DNA of 64,000 bases from Yponomeuta sedellus (GCA_934045075.1 OW203727.1:16552861-16616860); one strand, 5' to 3'. Shown: positions 1 through 10,470, counted from the first letter of the stretch. The notes: generated by a model not told the origin, from the sequence alone. Numbers and translations: made by a program.

Positions 1-860
1 TTCATTTCATTTCATTTCATTTCATTTCATTTCATTTCATTTCATTTCATTTCATTTCATTTCATTTCATTTCATTTCATTTCATTTCATTTCATTTCAT
101 TTCATTTCATTTCATTTCATTTCATTTCATTTCATTTCATTTCATTTCATTTCATTTCATTTCATTTCATTTCATTTCATTTCATTTCATTTCATTTCAT
201 TTCATTTCATTTCATTTCATTTCATTTCATTTCATTTCATTTCATTTCATTTCATTTCATTTCATTTCATTTCATTTCATTTCATTTCATTTCATTTCAT
301 TTCATTTCATTTCATTTCATTTCATTTCATTTCATTTCATTTCATTTCATTTCATTTCATTTCATTTCATTTCATTTCATTTCATTTCATTTCATTTCAT
401 TTCATTTCATTTCATTTCATTTCATTTCATTTCATTTCATTTCATTTCATTTCATTTCATTTCATTTCATTTCATTTCATTTCATTTCATTTCATTTCAT
501 TTCATTTCATTTCATTTCATTTCATTTCATTTCATTTCATTTCATTTCATTTCATTTCATTTCATTTCATTTCATTTCATTTCATTTCATTTCATTTCAT
601 TTCATTTCATTTCATTTCATTTCATTTCATTTCATTTCATTTCATTTCATTTCATTTCATTTCATTTCATTTCATTTCATTTCATTTCATTTCATTTCAT
701 TTCATTTCATTTCATTTCATTTCATTTCATTTCATTTCATTTCATTTCATTTCATTTCATTTCATTTCATTTCATTTCATTTCATTTCATTTCATTTCAT
801 TTCATTTCATTTCATTTCATTTCATTTCATTTCATTTCATTTCATTTCATTTCATTTCAT
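1..860. repeat. (TTCAT)n pentanucleotide array, 172 perfect copies
   Basis: Every base from the window edge to 860 follows the TTCAT period without one interruption; the array probably continues upstream of the window. The same pentamer forms the sense-strand 3' tail of the CR1/Jockey-like LINE copy ending near 36385 and, reversed, of the copy at 5885-6055. The array may therefore be an expanded LINE tail. Such purity suggests recent expansion or gap-filling by the assembler. Confidence 0.98.
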
Positions 861-1404
861 ATATCTTGCTATGTTTTTGGTGTTCAATTTGCCTGTACTA
901 ACTTTTTTACTTTATTAACATTGTCCGAAAATATATCAATGATATCGCGAAATGTAATTTGCCTAAGGTTATGGTTAATTAATTACCAAACAATTATAAT
1001 AGGTACCGAAACCTCTACAACAAAGCCAAGGGTGTCCACAATAATAAGAGATAACCGGCGCACGTGCATGTTGTTTTCGTGAACTATTATCACAGGGTCC
1101 ACGCTGGCGCCTTGTGGGCTTCCAGATAAGAATCGTTTATTTAAAACACTTCTAGTAAACTTCATTGGGTGTGAATTAAGAAAATTAAACATGAAGTAGG
1201 GCGTGTAGGGCGCCAGGGCTTAGGAGGCTCAACGTATTGGCAAAGTTTCATTGCAATGCGACCTAGCGTCTGTCAATAAAAACCAAACTACCTTTCTAAG
1301 GGAATTGCTCCTTGAGGGAGACTCGGGAGAAGTTGACAACACTCAAGGCGCGTAAAGCTTAACTTTAATAAATTTTAAACCCTATTTAGAGGCTAAAAAT
1401 TCCA
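861..1404. other. non-coding, part of a dispersed repeat
   Basis: No coding signal. Bases about 1220-1345 (motif around GGGAATTGCTCCTTGAGG) resemble segments near 18690-18780, 19300-19400, 58970-59100 and 61470-61600, so this is a dispersed repeat of unknown class. The 69-codon minus-strand reading frame at 983-1192 looks random. Confidence 0.5.
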
Positions 1405-1600
1405 TTCATGCCTTCTTCTTCTTCAGGCTATATATTAGTCCACCGCTGGACATAGCCCTTCCCCTAATGAGCGCCATAGCGCAAGGTTGTGCCATCATTG
1501 GAGGGTAATGCCCATAATCCCTGAGCATGCGGGTTGGGGATCGCAGTTTGGTGGAATCAGGGGGCGCTGCTGATTAACAGCTGTCAGTTGGCCAAAGTCC
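1405..1600 (-). repeat. lepidopteran LINE-tail-type repeat
   Basis: Contains the recurrent phrases TTCTTCAGGCTATATATTAG and CCACCGCTGGACATAGCCC, then a module with GTTGGGGATCGCAGTTTG. The same modules recur at 22455-22690, 26157-26440, 26705-26800, 31095-31260, 35885-35937 and 45271-45490. The 45.3 kb copy reads as the C-terminal end of a LINE reverse transcriptase, so these are probably 5'-truncated LINE 3' ends. Confidence 0.6.
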
Positions 1601-1819
1601 ATACGAAAAAAACATTTGACAGCTCTTAACAGTAGATTAACAGATTGTTAGTGAACGAGAAACTGGGAGTAAATGCCGCAGCACTTGTGTTTTCCTTACT
1701 TTTGTAAGACAATTCACTAATGCTTTGACATTTAAAGTTATTGATGGCAATCATGAAATATTATCATACGTATAGGTGGCAACTGATGTATTATGATGTA
1801 TGACTTGAGAAAAGATGGT

Positions 1820-1935
1820 CAGATTGTAGTTTTTTTCCCGCTGCTTTTTTGTCCACTACAGCACGGCCCGAAGGCAGCTGCTTACATTTTACATTGTACA
1901 TTATTCAGCAAACAGAGTGTAAAGTATTTACGTTG
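1820..1935 (+). repeat. dispersed repeat, unknown class
   Basis: GAGAAAAGATGGTCAGA and GGCCCGAAGGCAGC recur in inverse orientation at 55230-55345. No coding potential seen. Confidence 0.5.
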
Positions 1936-1975
1936 AAATAAAATTGATGATTTTTGAGTTCATTTCATAAACTCC

Positions 1976-2110
1976 CTAGCCTCTGCCTTCGCTTACTTGT
2001 CCCGAATGTAAGGTAAGATAGAGACCAGGATTTGCCACTTTTACTGACAGACCTCTTTCGCTCCATTAGACGTTGCATGTACGCACGCCGGTTACGGGTA
2101 CTTTTGATTT
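1976..2110 (-). repeat. dispersed repeat family B (CATA/TATG-tailed)
   Basis: Decayed copy of a family seen at 4803-4980, 14130-14245, 14870-14965, 21100-21320, 29795-29905, 34230-34450 and 50361-50480. Diagnostic phrases are TAGAGACCAGG, GACAGACCTCTTTCGCT and CACGCCGGTTACGGGTAC. Two copies carry long (TATG)n/(CATA)n arrays at the end marked by CTCACGTCTGTATCCC, so the family ends in that tetramer. It looks like a SINE or short LINE end; class not established. Confidence 0.6.
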
Positions 2111-2924
2111 TACCCCACATTTTTTTCCTCTGTGCCCACATTATGAAATAGACAAAAAAATCATCCCTATTTTAGGGGTAGGCTAGTACCCTAAAAATAT
2201 CTTTGTATATTCATTTCATCGGCGTGATGGTAAATGTGTATCACGTCTTCATACCTGCCAGAGGTCATGGGTTCGATTTCCACTGGGAGCCGCCGTACAT
2301 TTGTATCAATGGCTTCAGTCTTGGTGTATTTTCGTATATTATACGTGCCTTGCCTGATTGTCTTGTGTGGAAGTTGTTAATTAATGTATTTTATATAACA
2401 AAGTTAGATATGGTGATAAGATACGAAACTTCCCAATGGATGTTATTTGACAGTGTCATGCCTATTTATTGATAAGTTTTTGACCCAATTAGTTTATTAC
2501 CATTTCATGGATAATCAAATATGTGTTTGCTTCTGTCGAAAGATTTCGTAACATCGTAAAAATTGTTTCATTCAAAACATTTCATCAATAGCTAAATAAA
2601 TACCATGTTCTAAACACCTATCAACGATACTTCTACACGAATTTTATGGTGGTGTGAAGTCCCTTTTGTATCTAAGCAATACAGGTAAGTTCTGCAAAAA
2701 TATAGTAATAAGATTAAACTTTAATTGCAAATAAAACAGAACCAGATATTTTAATTAGTTTACATTCCATCCAGCAGAATCAACATCAATCGCCAATTGA
2801 TACGAAATCTGCCAATTTGATCCTTTGCTGAAAATTATACAATTTTAGCGACTCGCGATGTTCATACAAAGTTGTATAATATTAAACTGGTCTAATTGTG
2901 ATTATTTATGAAGAAAAACGTAAT
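2111..2924. other. AT-rich stretch without recognised features
   Basis: I find no gene, splice-consistent exon or clear repeat here. The 89-codon frame at 2203-2472 has no recognisable domain and reads like chance. Confidence 0.4.
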
Positions 2925-3030
2925 TACCTAAATTCTCGACGTTTCGGCAGCGTTGCAGTTGTTACGGGTGGACTTCACGGATGAAGCCAACTGCAACTCT
3001 TTACATTTTAGGTAATAAATAATCGCGATA
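2895..3030. repeat. foldback MITE fragment
   Basis: The segment GATTATTTATGAAG near 2898 and AATAATCGCGATAAGACC near 3015 are inverted relatives flanking GACGTTTCGGCAGCGTTGCA. The same CGACGTTTCG core recurs at 58280, 60780 and 63280, and an end fragment near 36890-36930. A non-autonomous DNA element is the simplest reading. Confidence 0.5.
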
Positions 3031-3067
3031 AGACCCGTTTAATATCCAATATTCATAACCACTCACA

Positions 3068-3430
3068 TGTTATCAACCCTTTGTAAGTCGCCACTAATAG
3101 GGCAATGGGGTCTCTTCATGCTTCGCGGGAAGGTTAGGCCATACTCCACCACGGGGGCAAAACCAGCTTGGTGGATGTCTGTAAAACCGTTGCGGTCCTT
3201 ACTGTCAGAAGATATCATAAGGCCTCGGACATGGCTTAAAGACTGCCATTACAGAACAGCAGGGTCCAACGGCTTAGTGTGCCTTGTGAAGCATGGAAGC
3301 GCTAGAAAAAAATGCCACTAGCGGCAGTCACGAGATGTTCACCCATCCAGAACCTGACCGCGTCTGTTGCCGCTTTACCCTATAGTGATTGATTCCAATC
3401 ACTTGGTTCTACTAGGCCACGAGCGCTTCA
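3068..3430 (-). mobile_element. 5S-rRNA-derived SINE (diverged)
   Basis: Read on the minus strand, a decayed 5S-like promoter segment is followed by the family body (GGCAGTCTTTAAGCCATG, CTGACAGTAAGGACCGC) and a tail GTACAAAGGGTTGATAAC-like end at 3070. Better copies at 42460-42825 and 27205-27545 show the 5S internal promoter match clearly. Confidence 0.7.
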
Positions 3431-3744
3431 ACCACCCACATACTATTAGATTATTTTCTAATTATGTTTATTCATTACTTTGTTTATTTTTGCTTTTGTC
3501 ATTTACGTTCTAAAAAATATATCACAAATCTCAATCAACAACAAGCGTTGTTATCTTTTAAATGTACTTAGTAAACAAAGGTCAACGTCGATAACTTATG
3601 CAATCGTCTATAACAATTTATTTTTGGACCGCGACTGAGATAGAGCTTTACTGAAACAAATTATACCCAACGGAGAACCTGTTTTGCATGTTTAAATATT
3701 TGTATAATTAGAGAGGCCATGTTAAAAGACAATTTTTTTCTTAG

Positions 3745-3900
3745 CCCATAAAGGTCCCACTGAAGGGCACAGGCTTAATTACCACGCGTGCCCACGATTG
3801 GTATTTGAACATCTCTGACACTCAGGTTTCCTCACAATGTTTTCCTTCACAATTAACGAATGGTATTGCTACTATAACTTTACAAAATGAACAAACAGAT
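3745..3900 (-). repeat. tRNA-derived SINE family C fragment
   Basis: The body phrases ACACTCAGGTTTCCTCACAA, TGTTTTCCTTCAC and TGGTATTGCTACTATAACTT match the family seen with a tRNA-like head at 20860-21080 and 30235-30485. The tRNA-like portion is missing here. Confidence 0.65.
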
Positions 3901-4379
3901 AAATAATCACGTTATTTTTTTTTCTTCTACGAAATATTACGACCTGTCAAAAAGTTATGGCGCATACAAAAGTCATGGTACATAGAAAAGCTGTATGGCC
4001 CGTTTTTGTACCACGTGTCTAACCACAAATCAGATTCAAAGTATGTGGAGCATTTAACAATATTCAAGCTATCTCGTAAAATAATGTTTTTATGCGTCTA
4101 AGCCGTTTTAGAAAACATTAAGAATTCAATGATAAAACGAAACCAGTATGTTTTTTTATTAGTGGAGTATCTTGATTTTTTGCATTTTTTGGGCCCTCGA
4201 ATAGCCCGACAAAATATTTGTATGGTCTTATTTAAAAAAAAAATCTTGATTTTTTCTATGACTTCTGCTGTATAAAACCACTTTAATCTAAGTTTTTAAT
4301 CTAACTAATCGATTGCTTGGTGCGAACTTGCGATTGACTATAATTTCTCGATTCAATTTCAACATAATAATAGTTTTAA
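3901..4379. other. AT-rich non-coding
   Basis: No gene or clear repeat recognised. Confidence 0.4.
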
Positions 4380-4545
4380 AAACCTATTTAGAGGCTAAAA
4401 ATTCCACCCATGCCCGGACCCCGCGACCTCTGGCTATCCGTGCCAGCGCTCTTTCCAACTGAGCTAATGGGCGACTCACCGGCATCAGTGAAATTTCGAA
4501 CCTCTTTACAATATTCTCTGTATTACGTACAGGCAGCAAGAATAT
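4380..4545 (-). repeat. tRNA-like dispersed element family A
   Basis: Minus-strand tRNA-like core: GCCCATTAGCTCAGTTGG (box A region) with box B near 4425 degraded. It is flanked by the family ends AACCTATTTAGAGGCTAAAA and GTATTACGTACAGGCAGC. Other copies: 10690-10815, 19640-19935, 22085-22240 (+), 24545-24855, 25190-25445, 35600-35880, 54832-54986. Confidence 0.75.
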
Positions 4546-4802
4546 AATAATAATAGTTGTAATAGAATATTGCTAATTTTAAGAAGAACATGATAACAAG
4601 AATATTCTTCATTGTACGTACCTCAGATACTCAGGTTTCCTCACGATATTCAAAAGCAAATTAACATTATGGGGGGAAATTAACATGTTTGTTTATATGG
4701 ACCTAAGTTGTTCGAAATAAATGCTTTATTATTATTATTACCCAAACGAAACATCCATCGCTTTGTGTCGAATCCTGACTACATTTTACCATGTACATTA
4801 CA

Positions 4803-4980
4803 TTACATAAACTCACGCCTCTATCCCGGAGGGGTAGAGATCAGGGTGTACCACTTGTCACGATCCTGCAGACAGACATCTTTCGCTAAATCAACTTTAA
4901 AAAGTCGTTGCAAGCCCAAAACTTGCCTTTTGCTAATACAAAGGCGACTGGCTGCAGTGCGACCTTTTTCTCCTTATTAA
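4803..4980 (-). repeat. dispersed repeat family B
   Basis: Contains CTCACGCCTCTATCCC, TAGAGATCAGGG and ACAGACATCTTTCGCT, as in the copies at 34230 and 50361. Confidence 0.6.
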
Positions 4981-5305
4981 TATTGTCTTACTGGTTTTTA
5001 CGTCGTCACATTTTGGTTGTCAGGGTTGCTAAAACGTCATGTAACATGTAAATCTGCCATACCCTTACAGGGTCCATGTTCAATTAGTTAAGTTACTGTA
5101 TCTTTTTTAATTGTTCTTTTTTACTTTTTAATAAATGAAATGAAATAAAATCTGTCTTGAAATCGTGCTTTATTTTTTATTAACTTTCTATCATATAATC
5201 CGTGTTTCCATCAGTATTCATAATCGTCTCATACAGTCCATCACTAGCTCTATCATTTTGTACATCCGTTATTTTGGTCGAAGTATGTCCGCCTAAGACG
5301 TCCCT

Positions 5306-5667
5306 TGGAACGTTGTATATCTTTTATAAATAATAAGAACTGGAACGACTTCAGGTGTTGTTTTATTTGTAGATTAGTAGTAGGTATAATAAAACAGAAA
5401 AATTGGATAAAAACGGATAAGCAGGTAAAATAGTCAGATCTGGTCGAAGGGTAAAGTAGTAGTATATACTCTTTGGTAGTAGTGATGAAAAATGAGGGAA
5501 ATCGAATAATGTGTGACGTAATTTAAATATTTGAAAATGATAGATAGAAAAAGAAATAAAAATGGTGTAAAGAGGTTTGCACCGTTACACTACCCGGGGG
5601 CAACCGGTAAAACAACACCTGAAGTCGTTCCAGTTCTTATTATTTATAAAAGATATACAACGTTCCA
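5306..5667. mobile_element. MITE with 60-bp perfect terminal inverted repeats
   Basis: Bases 5306-5365 and 5608-5667 are perfect inverted copies, starting TGGAACGTTGTATATC and running to TTTTA. CCCT occurs directly on each side (5302-5305 and 5668-5671), a likely 4-bp target duplication. The 242-bp interior has no coding frame. It is a non-autonomous DNA element. Perfect arms imply recent activity or gene conversion. The superfamily is not assigned. Confidence 0.85.
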
Positions 5668-5884
5668 CCCTTATCGGTCCAGGTAGAACAACTTACCTAC
5701 TTGTCTTGTTTACCACGCATTCAACCTAAATCGAAATAATCATTGTAGATTCCAGTCAAACTGTACGTACCAACACCTCTGTGATCTTTCTACGTGATAA
5801 AGACGCGTGCCTTGTGCACTTAACGCACTGGAAACCTGTACTTCTTGCTAAAGACTTGATCATACTGGCACGAAATTAAACTAC

Positions 5885-6055
5885 TATTTTTAATGAAATG
5901 AAATAAAATGAAACAAAGTAGCGCAGTAATTGCGGCTTAGTGAACATCACAAGTCAAACTAGGTGTCCATTTCAAAATCTAGATAATTTTGGAGATAAAT
6001 TGGAAAAACAAACTCCAAAGTTAGTCTTTTGAAAGTCTTTAATGAACATAGTTTA
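5885..6055 (-). mobile_element. CR1/Jockey-like LINE 3' end
   Basis: Matches, in reverse, the 3' untranslated end of the LINE at 35945-36385 (GCGGCTTAGTGAAC, AGGTGTCCATTTCAAAATCT, AGTTTACATAAT) and ends in ATGAAATGAAAT, i.e. the (TTCAT)n tail on the minus strand. A third, tailless copy lies at 34780-34945. Confidence 0.7.
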
Positions 6056-6059
6056 CATA

Positions 6060-6133
6060 ATATCTATAATCAGCCCACATCAACCCACTGCTGGGCATAG
6101 GCCTCCTTTTTATTGCGCCATTCCTCACGGTCC
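6060..6133 (-). mobile_element. RTE-type LINE 3' end, distal part
   Basis: Extreme 3' end of the LINE whose coding part lies at 7022-7480; the two parts are split by the insertion at 6134-7021. A second copy of this end at 29500-29770 is uninterrupted across the same junction, which proves the split. Confidence 0.8.
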
Positions 6134-7021
6134 TTTTTTTTTTTACCCCAATTACGGGTACCACTGGCTCGGGGGAGCACAGTGGTTATGTCGGACTCCC
6201 CGCCCTGAAAAGGGCGGTATACCGACTAAAACTCCTGGGGTGTTCCTCCGCACCGCAAAGGACGGGGCCACGGGGACGCTTGCGCACACTTCCGCGACCC
6301 CGTCTGCGGGCGCCCTTTCGGGCACTCCTTCGGCGGCGCCCCCTGCCCCGTCGGTGCTCGACGACGGGGCTAGAAAGCGCCGCATCTCTTCGTTGGAGCG
6401 CATAGTGGCCAAGTGCGATAGAACTTGGCCACCACACGCCCCAACGCGCCGCCCTCTCCATCCCATCGTTACTTGGACCAATGGGATTAGAGGAGGGCGG
6501 CGCACCTCCTCGTTGGGGCGCATGGGAGCCAATGCAGTGTTGGCCCCCGCACGCCCCACACGCGAGGCCCGTCGCGTCACCCACCAGCGCTTCGCTGAAA
6601 GCAGAGAAGGCGGAGAGCGACCGCGCGGGCCCCCTCCGTGCCAGAAGGCACCCTCAGAACACGCAAGGGCGCCTTCCGGCCCGCCGTGATGGATGCGGAG
6701 GGTCCTCCGACCCTCCGCGTCCCGGCGGCCACTCTGGTCCGACTGGTACGAGGCGCGCGCGCTTCCGCGCAGCGGCGCCCCCCCCCAGTCGGTCCTTCAT
6801 TCGGTTGGTCGCCTGGGTCCCGCTCCACAGGGTGAAACAGGGCCCACGCGACCCCTCCCGCCAGATTTTTCGCCGCTGGCCAGCAAGATCCCATAAAGAG
6901 AAGTTACTGACCAGCGCCCAGGGTGCACCGGCCCTTGCCACTTACCCTTCCCACTGGTTCAAGATGAATCAGTAGGAACGGAAGCGGAAGGGCACACGGG
7001 GAGGTAATCTGGCATCGCACC
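6134..7021 (-). mobile_element. R1-type non-LTR retrotransposon, 5'-truncated 3' fragment
   Basis: A GC-rich island in AT-rich DNA. The minus-strand poly(A) appears as the T run from 6134. The first 190 bp are nearly identical to the 3' end of the R1-clade element at 39505-41117 (shared GGGTACCACTGGCTCGGGGG and CCCGCCCTGAAAAGGG), after which the two diverge. CCATTCCTCACGGTCC is duplicated at 6118-6133 and 7022-7037, a 16-bp target duplication from target-primed insertion. Several overlapping open frames on both strands are a by-product of GC richness. Two related modules of roughly 80-90 bp occupy about 6385-6560. Confidence 0.8.
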
Positions 7022-7480
7022 CCATTCCTCACGGTCCTGTGCTAACCTGGTCCATCTCTGGCCCGCAACCCTCACGATGTCGTCTGACCATCGTGTCCGT
7101 GGTCTGCCTACCAACCTCCTTCCCTCCCTTGGCCACCACTCCGATACTGCCCTGGTCCACCAGCCGTCTTCCCTTCTAGCCAAGTGTCCCGTCCATCTCC
7201 ACTTTAAGTCTGTGATCCGCTCACCAACGTCTTCGACCTTGGTTCTTCGACGAATTTCTACGTTGGGTACGCGGTCCACAAGTGATATGCCTAGCATGGC
7301 ACGCTCCATCGCTCTTTGTGCAACTTTTATTTTGTGCATATTTTGCTTGGTGAGCGTCCATGTTTCCGCACCGTAAGTAAGTATGGGCAGGACACATTGG
7401 TTGTAGACCTTGGTCTTAAGAGATTGTGGCAGTTTAGTTTTGTGGCAGTTTACATAACTATTATAAAACATAGAATTCAT
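7022..7480 (-). pseudogene. RTE-like LINE reverse transcriptase, C-terminal fragment
   Basis: The minus-strand frame (7480 to about 7030) contains the typical tail of lepidopteran endonuclease/reverse-transcriptase proteins: a YGAETWTLTKQN motif, AQRAMERAMLGISLVDR, a KWRWTGHLARR motif and a GRPRTRWSDD motif. The fingers/palm domain with the YADD-type catalytic site is absent, so the copy is 5'-truncated and dead. The R1-type element at 6134-7021 has interrupted its 3' end. Related C-terminal fragments lie at 49438-49805 and, in longer form, 50491-52211. Confidence 0.85.
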
Positions 7481-7666
7481 TCAATGTACTGGCTTTAATT
7501 CTATACATAATCAATAGAACGCGAGTGTCTTCTAGTAGAATTATATCCGTAACGAGCGGACAAAAGAACCTTTTGTTTAATTTCAAGACCATCCCTCAAC
7601 GGGTTAGCAACGCGCGTATTGTTCTAGAATTAACGAGTCTGACGCAATTTGAAAAAAGGGTCCTGC

Positions 7667-7930
7667 CTGAGTAGTACGACTACTCTAGCGGCGGGTTTTC
7701 CGTTTTCAAACGACTTCCCAGTACATTAGTTGTGAAATTCTGACATTCCGTAGCCACGAAATGCGTGACTCGTCCCATCGTACCTACTAACCGAGGTGCA
7801 TTGGTAGTACGACGCGCTAGTCGCGCGTTTTTAATGTCGAAAGTCGTGACTTTCCAGTATATTGCCTGTTAAATTATGACATTTTAGGGCCACAAAATGC
7901 CTGACTCATGCCATCGAGCTACCCATGCCG
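7667..7930. repeat. two diverged direct repeats, about 135 bp period
   Basis: GTAGTACGACTACTCTAGCG at about 7670 and GTAGTACGACGCGCTAGTCG at about 7805 head two similar segments (shared TTCCAGTA/CCCAGTA, TCTGACATT/TATGACATT, CACGAAATGCGTGACTC/CACAAAATGCCTGACTC). No coding frame. Function unknown. Confidence 0.6.
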
Positions 7931-7956
7931 CATAGAAAGTAAATGGGAGCACTTGT

Positions 7957-8045
7957 GTTGCGTATTAAGAGGACGAGTGAAACACACGGCTGCTATTAGC
8001 ACACTGGTCTTTATTGAATGACCGACACTTATGCATGCATAACAA
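7957..8045 (+). repeat. direct repeat, left copy (TRIM-like)
   Basis: About 85 bp starting GTATTAAGAGGACGAGTG and ending near TTATGCATGCATAAC, repeated at 8728-8815. Two copies bounding about 690 bp of non-coding DNA could be the terminal repeats of a small, gene-less LTR (TRIM-like) element or two copies of a dispersed repeat. Confidence 0.45.
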
Positions 8046-8727
8046 TTCCTCCCTTCAGTTATCAACTATGTTGAACTTATTCTTAGATGGGATATAGTAA
8101 TATCCTAATAATAATACTAGCTTACTTAATTACCTTTACAACACAATATTCCTCCCCTCAGTATGTTAGGTGGAGGTAGATATACCTACGTAAATCAATG
8201 AGAGAGCATGGTGAATTTCCCTAAAGATTTTTATCTAGTATTCTAGTATTATATATTTATATTAGATTTTTTTTTACAATAAACTCCTATAATCTACTCT
8301 GGTTATGGGGCGTAGTGTCATTCCTGTGCCCCGTCCTCTCTGTGTATTATCAGTTTGTTGTGCATTATCTGGGCTTATTGCTTCTTGGAAGTCTTTCTCT
8401 TCATCTGTAGTTTATTCCCGTCAATCAGTCTGAAGAGGTGGTAATGGCGATGGCCCATACTGCAGATTCGCAGTGTCCGGGGCACTGTCCGCCTTTTCTT
8501 CGGGTTGCGGTCGAGACGGACCCGGCTGCTCAGATAGGGCTAAGTCGTCCAGATCTGTTTGACATTCCCGTTCTTGCTTTGTCTTATCACTCTTATCAGC
8601 CCCTTTGCATCACACTATTTGATTTTTATGTTTTTTGTATGTTTGTTCACTGATTAAAAGTAGACAAAACTCCGAAATTCGCCATTTTATAGCTTTAAAA
8701 TTTGTAGGTAGATGCTCGTCTCTCGAT

Positions 8728-8815
8728 GCTGTTGGGTATTAAGAGGACGAGTGAAACACACGGCTGCTATTAGCACACTGGTCTTTATTGAGTGACCGAC
8801 CTTTATGCATAAACT
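8728..8815 (+). repeat. direct repeat, right copy (TRIM-like)
   Basis: Carries GTATTAAGAGGACGAGTG and ACACACGGCTGCTATTAGCA as in the left copy at 7957-8045, with scattered substitutions. Confidence 0.45.
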
Positions 8816-8917
8816 TGATAGATATGTACCATTCAAGTTTTGACATTTTAAATTTGTGGCTTATACGTAAAACCAAATAATATGAAATCTATAACTAAAG
8901 TCACGAATCAGAACAAA

Positions 8918-8970
8918 CAGTTAATTATGTCTATTAACCGGCGCGTGTGGTTAATAGACATAATTAACTG
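8918..8970. repeat. perfect 22-bp hairpin with 9-nt loop
   Basis: Arms 8918-8939 and 8949-8970 (CAGTTAATTATGTCTATTAA then CC and its exact reverse complement). The loop is GGCGCGTGT. Possibly the end of a foldback element; no terminator function is implied in a eukaryote. Confidence 0.8.
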
Positions 8971-9411
8971 TCGCAGATAATCTTGATCCCTGCCTACCAG
9001 TCCGGAATACAGGCATGATATTATGTACTATAACACACGTATGTTGCGCTTGTTTGTACTATTTATTCAAAAAAGTCACGAGCATCGGGTAAGAAACATC
9101 CATACAGCACACAACAAAGTCGTCGAAAGGCCGTTCTTAATAAAACGTACACAAATAAAAATCAAAGCTAAAAACGTCCAGTTAAATGAAACCCCGAGAG
9201 GCACCTACCCCAAAAGTATCCAAAACAACAGCAGCATTATCGTGCTGCACAGCAAGTGATATTCTCTGTATGGTATATCCCCGATATAATAGGTTGGTTA
9301 CCTCGGTTCTGCAAGTGTCGTCCTATCTCTTTAATAGTTTTCCCCATCTCTTTAATTTACACCTTGGCCTGGGAACCCAAACTTCAGCCGTCAGTGTATA
9401 TTTTTTATATA

Positions 9412-10283
9412 CAGGGTGGCCAAATAACAGGTATACACTTTAGTTTTGTAATTTTATTCTATGAAATATAAAATATATTAAGTATTTCTTGTAAAATCTA
9501 GCATTTAGGGCCGGCAGTTAAACATGGAAAATAATGTCAGGCAAATGTCCACCTCTAGCAGCATCGCAGATGCGAACCCTTTTCATCGCGTTTTTCATCA
9601 CATTTTCACACATTTCCTGCGTTATCTCCGTGACTGTGTCTCGAATATTTTGTTTTAATTGCTGAAGATTCATTGGCCTGTCAGCATAGACACGTCCCTT
9701 TGGATAGCCCCACAGAAAAAAGTCAGGAGCTGTTAAATCAGGCGATCTTGGGGGCCAATCAACGTCACCCTTTCTCGAAATTATTAGACCGGGAAACATT
9801 CTTTTCAATGTTTCTAATGTGGCTCGTGCCGTGTGAAATGTGGCCCCGTCTTATTGAAACCGCATGTTTCCTAAGCCCAATTGATTCACTTGAGTCGAGA
9901 AAAAATTGATAGTCATCTCATGGTACCGATCACCATTCACTGTAACAGCATCACCCATCACCTTCAAAGAAATAACTACCCCTCCTGACCAAATTCTACA
10001 CCAAACTGTTACTCGACGAGGATGCAGTGGTCGTTCGTGGATCAAAAAAGGTTGTTCTTCTCCTCAATAGCGAGAATTTTGTTTATTAACAAATCCGCTG
10101 AGATCGAAATGAGCTTCGTCACTCATAGGCTGCAATTTTTCTCAGAGTTTCCGCCGTAAAACGCTTCGTGATAAATTTGCTGTATCTACACAAAGTTATT
10201 TTCATGCAACAACTGTCATATTTACCGCCAAAACAAAATGGCGGCAAAAAAAAAGTTGTATACCTCCACCCCTGGCCACCCTG
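9412..10283 (-). mobile_element. mariner/Tc1-type transposon, internally deleted
   Basis: Terminal inverted repeats CAGGGTGGCC at both ends are followed by a second matching block GGTATAC, and TA flanks both sides (9410-9411 and 10284-10285), the signature of mariner insertion. At 872 bp it is shorter than the usual 1.2-1.3 kb element. Confidence 0.85.
9518..9808 (-). pseudogene. mariner-family transposase, C-terminal part
   Basis: The minus-strand frame contains DWPPRSPDLTAPDFFLWGY, the hallmark around the third catalytic acidic residue of insect mariner-like transposases (the D of SPDL), followed by an arginine-rich tail region typical of the C terminus. Upstream minus-strand sequence (9809-10240) keeps only scattered similarity, broken by stops and a deletion, so no active enzyme is made. 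It sits inside inverted repeats at 9412 and 10283. The family assignment is secure; the exact subfamily is not. Confidence 0.85.
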
Positions 10284-10299
10284 TAGCTTAGAAATTTTA

Positions 10300-10470
10300 C
10301 TCTAAAGCGTATAGGCCTTCTCTCAGAGTGAGAGAGAGTATGGACTTAATTACCACGCGTGGCCTTTAATTTTTATTATTTTAATATCTTATTAATTCGC
10401 TGAGGCCAATCGTGGTCATTAAGACTATACTTTCTCTCTCTCTGAGAGAGGGTTGTGCCTTGTAGTAAGA
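10300..10470. repeat. head-to-head fragments of SINE family C
   Basis: TAGGCCTTCTCTCAGAG near 10312 and its inverse CTCTGAGAGAGGGTTGTGCC near 10440 bound the phrase AATTACCACGCGTGG in both orientations, an inverted pair of family C ends. Confidence 0.5.

Noticed and set aside
1..860. Telomeric or centromeric satellite, or CRISPR array
   Set aside because: The unit is TTCAT, not the insect telomere TTAGG; there are no spacers. A LINE-tail expansion is simpler.
6042..6975. Several overlapping 65-215-codon frames in GC-rich DNA
   Set aside because: High GC lowers stop frequency. The segment is the non-coding 3' end of an R1-type retrotransposon, with no domain in any frame.
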